Positions 33,580 to 48,100 of a stretch of 64,000 nt of DNA are shown piece by piece. The notes under the pieces were generated by a model. That model worked only from the letters and a program-made list of their open reading frames with translations. It was not told the DNA's origin and did not search any database. The position numbers and the translations under genes were made by a program. Source of the stretch: Mytilus californianus (lineage: Eukaryota; Mollusca; Bivalvia; Mytilida; Mytilidae); contig NW_026262734.1 in the NCBI RefSeq assembly GCF_021869535.1, forward strand, positions 81,096,339-81,160,338, read 5' to 3'. Positions within the stretch are counted from its first letter, which is position 1. Each line of letters starts with the position of its first letter.

Positions 33580-35599
33580 TAATATATATTTGAAATATTT
33601 TTGTTGGCACAATCAGTCACTGAAAGGGATCTTCCCATAGGTTGCCTTGTTTCTCTTGTTCCCAATGTTGTCATTGTATTCTTTTTGATAAGTAAACATG
33701 CTTAGCTCATGTCTAGCCCATCCCAGTGAAGGGTTGAATTAAAGTTCAAATGAATATAGATTCTAATGAGTTGAATGTTTGACATGCAAACGAATAATAC
33801 ATCATCGTTGTTTTTGAGCGTAGTTCGACAAAATTAAACCAAAACTGACTGGCAATAGCAAAATATTTTTTTTTTCACAATTCCGCTGTAATAAATATCT
33901 GAAAAAAAACATAATATTTTGATTTGTTGTCGACTTCGTAGCTTATGCTACTTAAAATAACTAATGTGTAAAAATGTGACCTCCAAATATAACGGTTGTA
34001 CAAGATAAACTTCAAAATTAACTTATTAATGTGCATCCCAAGATAATACTGTTTTGTGTATATGTTGCTTAGCAATGAGTGGAAAGTCTCATTGCAAAAG
34101 CCTTAACATGTACAACGTAGAAATGACAGTCATTTGAAAAAAACAACAGCTACCTGAAAATTTACACTAAATGTTCTCTAAAAATCAAAAGGGTTAAAGT
34201 CAAATTGTTCAAATAAAACAATAGTTGAATAATATATCTGTTTTGTATACTTACATGCTTTAGTTTTACTATAAAACATGTGTACGTGGACTTTCTTGTA
34301 AAAGAAAACCGTTATTTTATCAAAATCTGCAGAAATATACTGTTATATAATTATTGCATTTCCGAACTCTAATTGGCCGATACTTTTCGGTATGCAAGGG
34401 CCTTATCTACGAAAGCTCTCTTTAAAACGTCGGCTACAAAATCATGTAATAACGGTTAAGGAAAAGTTACGACAATAAAGCGGAACGCGTTGAGCATATA
34501 AAAAAATTGTATCGCTAGTTCTTACATGCTCTATGGTCATGTATTGAATTTTTATAAATGTCACGATTCAGTAAACTTCGGCAACAAACGTTTAATAAGA
34601 ACGTTAATAAGATTAAGATAACCAATGAAAAAATGTGCACTAAATGAACACTGTTTGTCGATAATACGTTATAGATTCGTACTAAATGTAAACAAATTAT
34701 ATGTATGTTAGTCGCACAGTTCTCTAAAGGGAAACTTAAAAAGAAAAGTTTATTCGATACTTTTGTAGGTTTTATATATATATTATTACACTTGCTTGAA
34801 GTTTGAGGGAAACAACAGTTTGTTTTTGTAAACAAACATTTTTTGAAATGTCCAAGAATCAGTGGATGCTATATAGGTACTGCCTATTTAACAAATAAAA
34901 CTAAACCCAAAAAACGTAGAAAAATAATTGATGTAATGTCAATAGATGACCTTTAAAACGCGTTGTTAAATGGAAGTCTTTTTTAAAATATCTACCCGAC
35001 CGACAGAGATCGCAATACTTTAAATACAACAGAGCGATCATAACAACAACTTGTTTTTTGCTTTTTTGATATTCAGGCATTCATATTACTTGTGCACATA
35101 ATATTTAGCACAACCAAACATGTCGGTTGTAATGTTAATTTTATGTAACTCTTTCGAAATATTGAATATGTAGAATGATTGTTTAGATGGGATTAACAAA
35201 TACATTTTGTTAATGATACTTTATACTGAATAAACAGGTAAGTGCTGTAATTAGGTTGATATAAATATGACGTGTAAAACTCAAATTGCATATAAAACTT
35301 TATGTGTATTTCAGCAGTTACAAAGTAAATGTGTGGTTAAAAAACGTAATGTTGCAATCCATATTTTACTTTAACTGTGTAAAAAAATTTGTCAGACGAT
35401 TTAGATTCTTGGAACATACTTTGGGGTGTACTATGACAGACCATTCTTTTTTTGAAATGACTGTTCTATTCTGATAAAAAATAATGCCGTCATATTGCAT
35501 GCTCGATCTTCAAGTCAAAAAGTGTATTTTTTCAATTCAATGGTTTAAAAATTCTAAAAAAAAAAATTATTATGTGAAATAAGTACACGTTTATAACAA
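33580..35599. other. AT-rich DNA, nothing recognised
   Basis: The only distinct patch is 34360-34500, slightly richer in CpG (AAAACGTCGGCTAC, GCGGAACGCGTTG). No motif cluster, exon or repeat was identified. Confidence 0.4.
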
Positions 35600-35950
35600 A
35601 ATTTTCCGTACACTAGGCAAATTAAAAACGGGGGAAGTCCATAAAAGCTGACATAATCAAACGCTATCAATCAACGGAACATGTGAAAAACAACTGCCAT
35701 ATTCCTGACTTGACATTTTCATAAGAAAATGGTAAGTCAAGCCTAGTTTTATAGCTAGAGAGGCGAAGGTTACCAAAGGGACATTCAAACTTACAAGTCG
35801 AAAATAACTGACAACGCCAGAGCTAAACCTGTCGCATGTATGACAGTTGCAACAGTTATTAAGTTGAAAAGAGGTCATGTAATTATCTAACAATACAAGT
35901 AAATATAGAAACACACTAATGCCATGACTTAATGTCATTCAATGCCATAT
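35600..35950 (+). repeat. Mussel-type dispersed repeat
   Basis: GGGGAAGTCCATAAAAGC, AACAACTGCCATATTCCTGA and ACCAAAGGGACATTCAAAC are blocks shared in part with 16725-16830, 41580-41640 and 44670-44700. The 93-codon minus frame inside is a by-product. Confidence 0.55.
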
Positions 35951-36829
35951 ACATTTAAAAAAAAAATTAAATAGCACCCTATTTTCGTTGAAGTCTGAAA
36001 ATCTTTACCAATAAAAGTTTAAACCAAAAAATTAGGAATCCCAAATATTGCCTTACATCATTCATTCAAGAGGAGATTTTTGAAAATCACTTATCCGTCT
36101 CTCTGGTATAAACATAAAAAAGACTTTTTACTGGATACACAATCTTCACAAATATTCTTATTCAAAAGAATATATAGCCGGGTCGTCAAAATATTTGATT
36201 AAACATCTTTCTTAAGTTATGTTCACAATTCTTTCTACAGAAAACTATTGCCTACAGAAATACTTTGATAAGATATAATTAACCAGCGATTTGAATTAGA
36301 TGTCTTTTAATTTTATAGTAATGTCAGACCTTTTGATGTGTCTATATTTTACATTACTATTTCCCTAGATTAACTGATTACATCATCTTATTAGTCTTTT
36401 TATTGTCTTTGTACAAAAATGGGAATCGTAGATACAAATTCCTTCTTTTAAGGTCATAAAAAACTGAGTTTGAGTGAAGAAACACACTGATTCTACCACT
36501 GAAGTTGATATCCATACAGTGCTGTTTTTTATCGACCACATGTGTGTTGAGTTTGAAGGATTGATATGATAATATACCGTAGGTATTCCAATGAGTACTG
36601 CTTGTGCAACTCTTTTAGTCGACTAGTTTTTGTTCTCAAATGAAACGTAGTTCATACACAATATTTGCAAAAACAAAAAAACATCGTGCAAGGTCCTTTA
36701 ATTTTACTTTCATATACAACAATTATGTCCTGTCACACAATAACATTTCAATGAGTGCTTTCATCCCATAAATACAGGTGAACCTTAGATAATGGAAATT
36801 ACCAAAAGTAGCTTCATATCTTGATCCTG

Positions 36830-37041
36830 TCGTCCTTAATATTGACAAAGATGGACGACTTCAAAATAGAATCAGTGACATACGTGATGATTTCAATTTT
36901 TCAATTATCAGCTTACAATTTCTTAGCAATTATCCGACACTGTGCCTGTTTGTATGGAATTTTCATATCTCAAATTATGCGTTCCGCTCGTGCAAATTCA
37001 CACTATACAGGCTTCATTAACAGGAATTTGCTCCTAACATA
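36830..37041 (+). pseudogene. RT fragment, frameshifted
   Basis: One frame gives IRDDFNFSIISLQFLS; after a shift, CLYGIFISQIMRSARA and TGFINRNLLLT. This is the same protein region as NIPAAPAYGVYISQLIRYSR and DFLDRGLLLTKKLL at 52460-52774, so both come from one RT family. It is short, diverged and non-functional. Confidence 0.6.
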
Positions 37042-37769
37042 GCGTTTTAGGAAATCATGTTGTGTATACTATATATTGCAGTGCATTTCAAATAGAAAAG
37101 CAAGCAATACAATTTGTATGGATGCCTCTCTTACAGTATTCATAAGGAAACTGCGGATTTGAAGATATGCACATGTTATGTTTGAAAATTAGACTGAAAA
37201 AACAAGTAGAAAAATTATCAACATTAAATTGATTGAATACTTCACGCATATTTTGGACGGGAAAAACAACTAAATAAATATTGGTACTACAGGTGAGTTC
37301 TGCACAGTAGGTCAAACGGGATGAATGAGAACATTTGGACTGTCCCTGTCAAATAAGTTTATTTTTGATAGAGTCAGAATTTTGCCTTACGGACCGCTCA
37401 GAGTTTGTGGCGAAGAAAGTTTTATAGTAACTATACACGAAACATCAGATTGAACGTCTTTATTCCACCTGACGTGTATGGTATCTATACATCCGCATAC
37501 GGTTTTTTTATTTGACTAGCTCTTCAACAGTATTTACAGTTAAGATTTTCCCAAATATTGTGGCCTCCGACATCACTAAAGAGACATTTATTGGCGGAAT
37601 CTGCCTCTTGCAATTTAATTGTTGTTAGGGTATTACTACCAATGCAGGTTGACTGTTAATCCCGCAAGGTATAACCTGTTCAGTAGCCAGGATGTCGGTA
37701 CTGGCACGCAATACTGATATTGTTTAATTTTAAGTCAGATGTTATAAAAAATAAGGAATCATTTTTGAA
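37042..37769. other. Unassigned DNA
   Basis: No gene seen. 37630-37730 (CTGTTAATCCCGCAAGG, TAGCCAGGATGTCGGTACTG) resembles mussel repeat sequence. Confidence 0.35.
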
Positions 37770-38125
37770 GTTAAGAATATATCTCCCTCATGCGAAGCTC
37801 TGATTTCTTGTACGTATTTTGCAATACTTCACATTTTTTGGTTTTGTTCAGTTCTATAACGTTTGTACTAATTTTGATTTTTCCAAATAATGAAGTAATG
37901 CCCATCTGGTGTAGTAGAATAGATACCGAAGGTGTTATTACTACCACTCGATCTATACCTCTGCTGGAAAACTGTTGGTCCCCGAGGCTTTCACCAAACC
38001 CGGTAGTTAGTACTTCTCTATTAGCATGAAAAATTGGATATTGTTTGATTAAAATGTTCGGTTACAAAGTATGCGAAATCGTTTTAAATTAAGGATATAT
38101 CTCCCTCGTGCAAAAGCTCTGACTA
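37770..38125 (+). repeat. Diverged direct repeat around a mussel-type block
   Basis: TTAAGAATATATCTCCCTC (37773-37791) recurs as TTAAGGATATATCTCCCTC (38089-38107), each followed by a GC(A)AAAGCTCTGA-type segment. Between them lies GGTCCCCGAGGCTTTCACC, part of a repeat I associate with mussels. The 79-codon frame inside is not supported. Confidence 0.5.
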
Positions 38126-39195
38126 TTATTAAAATTAATGTTTTCCGCTAATTCTTGTAAGACCTTTTATTTGATTTGTATACGTAGAATCGCCTTATGA
38201 TATTTGAACACAAATTATGTTAGTTTCGATAGAAACATAGTTGACGTTTGTTAAAAAACATAACGTTGCGCTCGATATTTTACGTTATTTGTACACACTT
38301 TTCCTGTGTATAATATTGTTGTTAGGTGTTATCGATTCATGGAATGTCACAGCTGTATACATTGTACACATAAAACCTTTAATTGTGGTCCTTCCTCGGA
38401 TTCATAAGTTTGAATATGACTTTGGTATCGTTCGCCTCTCTCTTGAATAGCTGATAAAAGACAAAAAGACATAACGTAACGCAAAACCCCGACTTTTGAT
38501 ATTTAAGGTTTGTTCATTGCTTACACAATGCGTCGTAACATTTTATTTTTTTTTCAAATAAGGTAATAGTAAAATGAAAAGTAAAGTGTCATTTCTCTAA
38601 ACATTTTATAGTAAAATGACACAATCATTAATAAGTAACACTACATTTCGTAACATATCGTGACATAATACGAAAACCTGTGCAATATGGTGATTAGCTT
38701 TGAATTTAAACAAAAACATATATATTATTTGCCACTACGGAAGTATTATCCTCGTCGATTTTAAATGTCTTTTTATGAAAGGAATGTTCACGATACAATT
38801 ATTTCATTGAATAAAACACAAAAGAATAAATGTAATGTCTGATCGAATCTCAGCTTTACATTTATCATTTAGACAATAAACGTGATTTTAAACATTTAAA
38901 CATAATACGAATTAAAATATCACAAATACAGAATAAACAAAATTGAGTATACTAAATATTTCAATTACTCCAACTGTCTAAATTAGCTGCTCATACATTA
39001 CAATTGTAGAAAAAATTAATATCAAAAACATTCTTGCAATTTTTCTTAAACATTATTTCCTAAGTTTATAGTGTGTATCTTATAAATAGCAAACACATGC
39101 AATTCAAAGAAGTTAACGAGACTTATTACATTTTCTTTGAAAGCATGATACTTGAATATTATTAGTTTGTATATGTTTGTTACTGTGTTCTTCAG
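38126..39195. other. AT-rich DNA upstream of the NCD1-CARD gene
   Basis: It precedes the first coding exon at 39196, which opens at a splice acceptor, so this is intron or 5' flank of that gene. No non-coding first exon or promoter could be identified. Confidence 0.4.
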
Positions 39196-42100
39196 GGTAT
39201 GGCTACAAATCAACCACATAATTTGTTAGAAAGGCAGCTGCATTGTGTTCTTAAAAGAGCAAGCCTTCTTCAGTATTATGAGAGCTTCATCAAACAAGGT
39301 AAGTACATTTAATTAAAAAAAAATTGTTCTAATAAATTTTGTTTCTTTTAGCTACACATGAACATAATAGTTAATACATTTTATACTTAATAGTTCAATT
39401 CTCCTAAGGAGCAATTGAATACATGGGCAAATATATATAACGATTTAATAGACAATCATCAATGTATTTATTTAAGAACATTATACTAATTTTTAAAGGT
39501 TTGATATGTATGCAGGATGCAATTAATGTCATGGAGATGTTATGGCGTCTGGCGAACACAATAGTTATCCTGGTATATATAATGAGTTTATTTGTAAAAG
39601 TCTTTATGGTAACATCACTGGGACTGTTAAGCAACCATTTGAGCGGTTGTTAATACCTTTTCATGTGTATTGAATGCTCTCCCTTCTCTTGCTGATCTGT
39701 AGTTTTCCCTATCGGCTGTTTTTTTAATACTGTTGCTCTCGAATTCCTTTGTCTTAACCTAATTTTTGCATTGGAAACCAAAATGTTTCTTTAGTTACAC
39801 CAGTGGTTATATTATTGTGCATTGCGCAAGTGGATACCTATGCTATCTGAATAATTTATGTACAATTAAGGGATTTGATGTCGATCTTTGACAATACGTT
39901 GAAATTATGTATTAAAACACAAGCTGTATATACTTGTCAATGAGATAAAAGCTTCATGTGTAGGTGCTTCTGGAAAATTGCAATACAAAGATGAAATATT
40001 TGCATCTTATTTTTTCTGTGAACTTATTTTCTTAAGCAACACACTGACAAAAAAAGAAGAAATAAACGAGAGGGGAATCAGCGTATAGTTTACATTTGGT
40101 AGGAGGAAAATGAAATTTCTATTCCTAAAAAGCATTCAGTGTTATGTTATACCTTTATGGGTTTTATCAACTCTTTAAAGTTCTTATTCTTTTTTGATTT
40201 TCAAAATATTGTTTCCTAAAGCATCACAGACGAAACATTTATTGCGAAAATGTACATCTGGTGCAGTAAAAGTTAAACCGAAAATGTTGTTTAAATAAAA
40301 ACAAAAATGTCACCAATCAAAAACTTAAAAGCAACTACATGTATTTAACTTTTAACAGAATAAAACATGCTTAATCGACCATTATCTATCAAACTTTGTT
40401 TTAGGTGAGTGCGATGTACTGAAGTTATCTAAAGCAGAAGATGGAAAATTTAAAGACGTTATGGAGAAAGTTGGAATGGCAAAGAAATCGAGTCATGTTC
40501 GTCATTTCAAAAACACTCTTCTTGAATGGGCGAAAGATCCAGGTAAATCATAAGTTTATTTCTTTGCAATATTAAGCATCGGTAATTTTTGCAAAATTAA
40601 GGACGGTGGTGCTTAATTACAGATTAAATATTTAGGTGTTGGAAAGAAATAATATATCCTGTTTTATACCGATGTGTGCTGAAATTATACTAATTATTCC
40701 TCTGTTTCTTTCCAATGTGTTATAACTTATAATTAACAAAACATACTTGTTGGTTGGCGCCTATTAAAACGTTTAAATCCGCTGCATTTGTTTGCACCTG
40801 TCCTAAGTCAAGAACCTGATGTTCAGTGGTTGTCGTTTGTTGATGGCGTTCATAAGTATTTCTCGTTTTTATATAGATTAGACCGTTGGTTTTCCTGTTT
40901 GAGTCGTTTTACACTAATCATTTTGGGGCCCTTTATAGCTTGCTGTTCGGTGTGAGCTGGGAAGATACATATATATTGCCCTTTTTGTCTTGCGTCGGTC
41001 ACGGTTGCGTTGTCGTGGTCGACTAGTCACACTTTGTTAATCCGCAACTACTGGAAAACAACATGACTGGATTCAACCAATTCATTTACTTGTTATGTTC
41101 TAGATCTGAATATTAGATGGAAATATCCGTGAAAACTTGCATGAAGTAAAAACAACTTTCTAAATACTTATCTAATTCTGTTTAAAAGTTAAGGACAGCC
41201 ACATATTCAATGTACTCACAAGTCAAAAGTCATGGGAAAAATCAGACAGAGATAGTTTCTAGTATGTTCCTATCGCAAGTTTGGAGCCTGTTATTCGGTG
41301 GTTGTCGATTGTCGTTTACGAACTAAAACTCGTATCTAGTACGCCACAAATTGGAAAACTGAATGCACAAATACCGAGTTATACGACAAAAAAAAAACCC
41401 TTAAAAGAAATAAAGGCAACAGTAGTATATCTCTGTTCAAAAGTCATAAATCGATGGAGAGAAAACAAATCCGGGTTACAAACAAAAACCGAGGGAAACA
41501 CATCAACTATAAGAGGACAACAACGGAACAACAGAAACACTGAAGTGCAACAAAAACAAACGCCAACAAACATAGAAACGAACTATTTGATAACAACTGC
41601 CATATTCCTGACTTGGTACAGGACATTTGAAGGAACAATGGTGGGTTGAACTTGGTTTTATGGCTAGCCAAACCTCCCGCTTATATGGCAATGTTAAAAA
41701 ATATCGCTAAAATGACAACGTTATGTGACAGGAATACAGCACAAGCAAAAGCAAGAACGCTCAAAACAGAGAAACGCACAAATAAATAATATAATAGTCG
41801 TTACAACATGTAAACCGCAGAATAACAACGAACATCTTTCATTAACGACAGCACAGATCAAAGACAAATAAAAAGGAAACTGTCTTGTTTTAAAAAAATG
41901 ATACAAAATGTCAGCACCTACAAACTCAAGACCATTAAGTTTTATTTTGATGGGTAGGCATTAAATATTCCGATGAATTTTTTGAGAAAAAGGAATTGTA
42001 CTTTTTTGACAAAGCCTTGGTTCATAACTATTTTTTCTAAGACACAGATAACGTTTTACAAAGTCTGATTAGCAGCTAAAAGCTTTTGATAATCGTTTGA

Positions 42101-45100
42101 GTAGAAATGTTTTCCTCAATACATGGGTGAAGTTTCAATGATTCTGCTATGTAGAGGAAAAATTATAACTCAAAAAAATTGAAATCGTCTCGATTGTCGT
42201 AGATTCTGGTACTGAGAGGAACGTTGTAGTCAAACCCGAAGTATATATCTTAAATTGAGGAATATTAAGCTGTATATGTTGTTTATTTGATCTCTAGTTC
42301 ACGAGGATATATTAAAAGAACCTTATTTGTGAATTGATATTATGTTTTAAAGCACTATAGGTAATTTTCATATAATGCGTTGTTAAAAATACTATACTTT
42401 TATTCTAAACATTTGATTTGTAAATGGAAAGATCTTCCTGAATATACCTGTTTGGGAAATTACATGAGCGAGCTTCTGAGATCTTTTTCTTTTTAACAAA
42501 TGTCTGTAGGAACTCCGACTAATATGAAAACAAGAGCATGTCGGCAAGTAGAGGCAGTTGGTTCCCATAGTAATGCCGACAATCTGAATTTAACAATTAT
42601 GTTGTTAATGAGAAACTCCAGAGTACTGATTACTTGTTCTTCGGTGTAACATGATTGAAACTCGGGTTGAATTTTAACGAAATATGCCAAATTGTATGCC
42701 CAACGACACATTTGTAGCTTATGGTATCTTTTTGTATGGAGAAACGCATCATAGATTATTACTTTTAAACGTTTATTTATATGTTCATGTTGAATGTGTT
42801 GCAGAGGGTAGAGACAGTTTTGATAAAAATGACCGAGATTTAAAGTTCTTTTGAGTTACTATAGTTCATGCCACTACGCAAGTAAATATTATCACAGTAT
42901 TTCTTTCATCCTTCTTTTACTGCGGACGAATTTTTGATCAATCTTAAAGTCAATTCCTTGGCAGAATATGCAGATAAGCCGTCAATTTACCGTCGTATAT
43001 ATAGATTGTCGGTAAAGTTTAGTTCTCCAATGTAAACAAGGTCAGTCATCAGAATCGTTGCTAAACGAAATTTTCAAATTCGTTGATGAGACACTCGTAT
43101 TAATAGGATTTGTAGACAAAACAATATTATTTCAAGTTTTTTCGTGTACAGTTAGGTTATACAATGTATATAAAATGTATTTAAATTGAAAACATATTGT
43201 TATTGCACTTGAACATTAAGAATTTAAGATCGACAAATAGATTTTTGGTGTCATGTACATAATAAGACAGAAAATGACCTACCGAATTAGACTTATTACC
43301 GGGTTTGTACTTACATGAGCAACACGACGGGTGACACATGTGGAGCAGGATCTGCTTACTCTTACAGAGTACTTGAGATTACCCCCAGTTTTTTTATGTG
43401 GTTCGTGTTGCTCATACAAATAAGAAGATGTGGTATGAGTGCCAATGAGACAGCTCTCCATCCAAGTCACAATGTATAAAAAGTTAACAATGATAGGTCG
43501 AAGTCCGGCCATCAACGAGGAGCCTTGGCTCACAACGAACAGCAAGCTGTAAAGGGCCCCAAAATGACTAGTGTAAAACAATTCAAACAGGTAAACCAAC
43601 GGTCTAATCAATATAAAAAACGAGAAACGAGGAACACCTATGAACCACACCTAAAAACGACAACCACTGAACAACAGTCTCCTGACTTAGGACAGGTGCA
43701 TAAAAATTCACCAGGTTTAAATGTTTTGACAAGCGCCAACTTTCACCATAACCTGAGACAGTAGTCTTTTATTTTCAATGTTGGGTTTTGCAAACTGTTG
43801 TTTGTCCGTTTGTCTTTTCCTTTTTTAGCCATGGCGTTGTCTGTTTTTTTTTTCTCGACTTTAACGATGAGTTTGAGTGTCTTTTTCGTATATCACCTCT
43901 CGTTTGTAACCATACTTTGTCTATTTCATTGTGGCAATACTTAAGGTAAAGAACTGGTATTCCGTAACTAAATGTAAATAGAAAACAAAACATTTAATAC
44001 TTGCCTATTCCCGTGTCTATCTTTTTTAGGGTGACAACTCATTACGCCAATCCACTTTCCCTATGAAAAATTGTGAAAGTAAGGTTACACGGAATGAATC
44101 ATTGAATGATAACCTTCGAAATAGTTTTTTATAGTATTAATATGTATAGCACAAACTGTGCTATTATACATAAGACAGATAAGATGTAGATGCTTCCTTT
44201 GGTCAATAAGAGTAGAATTATAAAACCTTTCTCGCACACGACGTTTTCTTTCTCATTTTTATATCCCATTCATAAATTCCTATATGACCAATTTGTCATG
44301 AGCTACTTTAGTATTGGGATAAAATTAAGGCTGTTTTTGACTTACTAAGACATTTAATTTACATCCTTCTAAATGACAATGGCGTCCCTAATTGGTAAAA
44401 ACATGTTTACTGTACCACGGGTCGTTTGTCTTATTTTGAAAAGATGTTGATATAAATAAGACAATTGTTTATGTCGCCTTAAAAAAGTTTACAATTGAAT
44501 TAATTCTAGCTCCCTGTATAAACATGTGGTTGCTAAGTGAACCATGGTTTATCATCTTTCAGCTATTTCATATAAAGAAAAAAACTTATTTTACGGTCAA
44601 GTCTGTATTCATGTTAATACCCAATCCATATTCTATTTACAATTATTTTAGTTTTATGAACAAAAGAGTCGAAAGATACCAAAGGGACAATCAATGTTGA
44701 GAAGGGCTTGCAAAAAAAGCTTATGTATCATTTTGACAAAGCTGTACTTATGTTTTAATTTGACATTTTAATTTCAATTTTCAGGAAAGAATACGAATGT
44801 ACCTAGCTACATTAAGAAATCTGATGATTCTACAATATCTCCAGCTTCAGAAAGCTTGAAGCCTAGTACAGTGTCCCTTTCAATGCCTGCGAAGTCTTCT
44901 GTGGTACCACAGTTGCAAACATTCATAAAAGAAAGCAAGACAAAAGAAAAAGAAGAGTGTACAAGTTATGTAAGGCTTAGTTTTTAATTTATGAAACATT
45001 TAAAGTTCAATTTAAAATCGTATCAAAATATAAACGGATTATTTATTGCCGAGGCAAATGCTTATCGGCAATACAGGCATTTTTTTTTTCTTTTGTTTGT

Positions 45101-48100
45101 TTTCAGGAGTCAGGATTCTACAGTACCCTGACACTCACCACCTAACTATGGTGTTTGGTTAAACATTGAATAATATGTACAAGGCTGTCCATTTTGTTTT
45201 TGATTGATATATATTATATAAGAATATAGTTACTAAAAAAACCTCATAACGCTCACACTTGCACTTACTTCTAACACACAGTCACTGCAAACTTACCATT
45301 AGTATGCATGCATATCTCTGGATGAGGTAAAATACAAATATCAACTGCTTGCTACAGTATTATTCAAAATATGAATGATAACAAATCACGAAAACATTTT
45401 ATGTAGTGAGGTTCAAAATCGTCCCTAAGCATTTATATATTTTGGAATGTTAGATGAAAAACTGTAGTATATCAAAATTTTTCAATATTACGTTTTTGTT
45501 CTGATTGTTAAAATGTTAACATTGATTTGGTTTGACTATCTACAATCTCATTAATAAATTGTATACCATATAACTTCCATTTCATATAAACAGGTTATTC
45601 AAACACTGCTGTACAGTTTAACATTTCCTGAACACATAACTTTGTATTCGGCTTTGACATGTGTAAACACTATCACCACCGAACTATTTTAGTTCTGCGA
45701 GTAATAAATACTGTCAAGAACCATCTGAGTTTGATCAAAAATCTCTTTACCAAAGATAATTTAAGATATGTATAGAAAGACTGCAAATTCCCCATACTTA
45801 ATCATCCCTGTGAAAAATCTGCAATCAGAGTACTACGATTGACTCTATCAGTATTTCTATTCCATACAAAACTATTTCAACAAAGTATTTAATTTATTTT
45901 ATTGTGACGGAGAACTGGCAATGCCAGAGCTTTAACTACAGTGATTTTGCATAGTAATGTCAATTTTCTATGTTGCAAGATTTTTACTATAGCTGAAACC
46001 TCTTTGATCTGTTTTCTTAAATCAATATCAAGAATACAATTCGAATCAAAAGATAAATGTATTCATAAATGTCGTAAGTTTGTATGGGACCACTTAAGAT
46101 TGAAATTTGGACATAATAAGTTATCAGAATATTTTGTGTTACCAATCCAGACAGCTGTTATCTTTGATTTGTTCATTTTTAATTAAAATAACATGCAAAA
46201 AGAAGCAAAATAAATAATGATTTCTTGTAATGATGTCCCACTACCATTTAAAGTAAGTATCATCTACATATTGACTTAAAAGTGTTTGTTTTTCCTTGAT
46301 GAGGATACCGTGAATATTGGGGTTGGGCTAAGAAAATAACTCTACGTCAATTACAAACAAATACAGAGAGAGCGTTTCTCCTTATCGGCAATCTCTCTCA
46401 AGATTAAAAAAAAAAGATAAATTGCAATTGTTGATTACACAATTGCTAGCACTTTTGTAGAGAGTCTTGAATCATCTGCTCATCGAAGGACCAATATTAA
46501 GATTTTTCAATGCTTTTTTGTAAAAAGAAGAGTCAAATGTTTTTCAAAAATAACCAATAAAAGTATAGCTCTCGTGTTGTGGTATTCAAGATAATGTATC
46601 AAATAGTACAATAATCTAGTATTCTCCACCGTAAGCCTCACGTTTATAAATCTCTTTTGATAATCATTAATAACATGTGGTAATACAGATAGTACAATAA
46701 TCTAGTATTCTCCATCGTGAGCCTCACGTTTATAAATCTCCTTTGAAAATCATTAATAACATGTGGTAATACAGACTTGACTCTGTTTGCTATTGTTGCA
46801 GAAGCTATTTTAATGTCTGTATTTAACAGGCTGATAGGTGGCCAGTAACTAATATAGCTCCTTTCTAGTTATGACACTCTGATACCGAAAATAAGAGAAA
46901 AGACCAGACTCATATCCATAGAAAAATGATCTAAGATATCTCCAAAAGAATTTGAAAAAATCGACGGCAAATCCATCGTTTCCTGGGGATTTTACATTTC
47001 TCATATAAAAATTATGTTGTTCCGAGAGAATTTTTGATTGGTCTGATATGTCATTACCCTGGTCATCAATCATTTTAACCATTGCCTTCTTTGTATAATT
47101 TCTCTTCTCTTATTTGCAAAAATATTAGAAACATTTTCACCATTTTCATGCCAGCTTGCCAGAGACCTTAAAAGTGAACCTTCTATCGTCTGCTCTCTCA
47201 TGAATTTAACTCCATTTTTTGGTGTTATTCAAAGTAGTATGTACAGCTTCAGTAGGGGGTGTATTCGTAATAATATTTAAGTTTTTTTATATCCTCTGCA
47301 AGTTTCAGAGTACTATTTTCTCCTCTTTTGATGAAGATATACTTTGTGTAATGGACAATACACACATAGTAGATTTACTGTTTAGCAGTTATTCTCTCTG
47401 TAAATGTGTAAATTAGCAAAGACAATTGTGTTCAAGTGATAGAGTTTGATTACTTAAAATAATTGTGAAGTTTGAATTACCTTCAATCAAAACATTTTAC
47501 GTTATATGAATGACCCCTTAAGCATGGTTATTCTGAACAGATCATGCTGACATGAACCACTGACCAAGCAGGCCAAGCTTTTGATAGATTTGTATCTCAA
47601 ATTACAATTTATTGCGTGTTTGCCTTATATCTAAAAAAAATATAATAGATAGATAGAAACTTAAATAAGCAAAAATTATCAGCAAGTCAAGAACTACAAT
47701 TAAGACGATTTAGAGGAAATCGTCCAACGACAGTTTATTGGAGTTATTGCCCATTAATAACGATTTTTTTTTTTTTGCATTTTGCATTTTTCCTTAAATG
47801 ATAAAATTTAAAATAGATAGATAGACACTTTAATCACAAAAATAATCAGCAAGACAGATTTACCTACAAGTCAAATTTTGCTGATATATTTAGTAGACTG
47901 TCACCTTTTATAGGAGTGATTACCCTTAAATTTGGATATTTTTTAGTAAAAACTAAAGAAGATAGGGCGAAACTACACAGACTAAATGATCATCAATACA
48001 AAATCAGCAAAACAAAGATTTTTGTCATGAATTCTATTCTCGTCTATAATGTTGGAGAATGTCCTTTGTTGAATATGCTCATAGACCAAGGTTAGCGACA

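Noticed and set aside
41281-41649. 122-codon plus-strand frame in intron 2 of the NCD1-CARD gene
   Set aside because: It lies wholly inside a dispersed repeat that also occurs at 16290-16520, where the frame is broken.
43279-43650. 123-codon minus-strand frame
   Set aside because: It is made of an RT-family tail and a family A repeat in antisense; no protein features.
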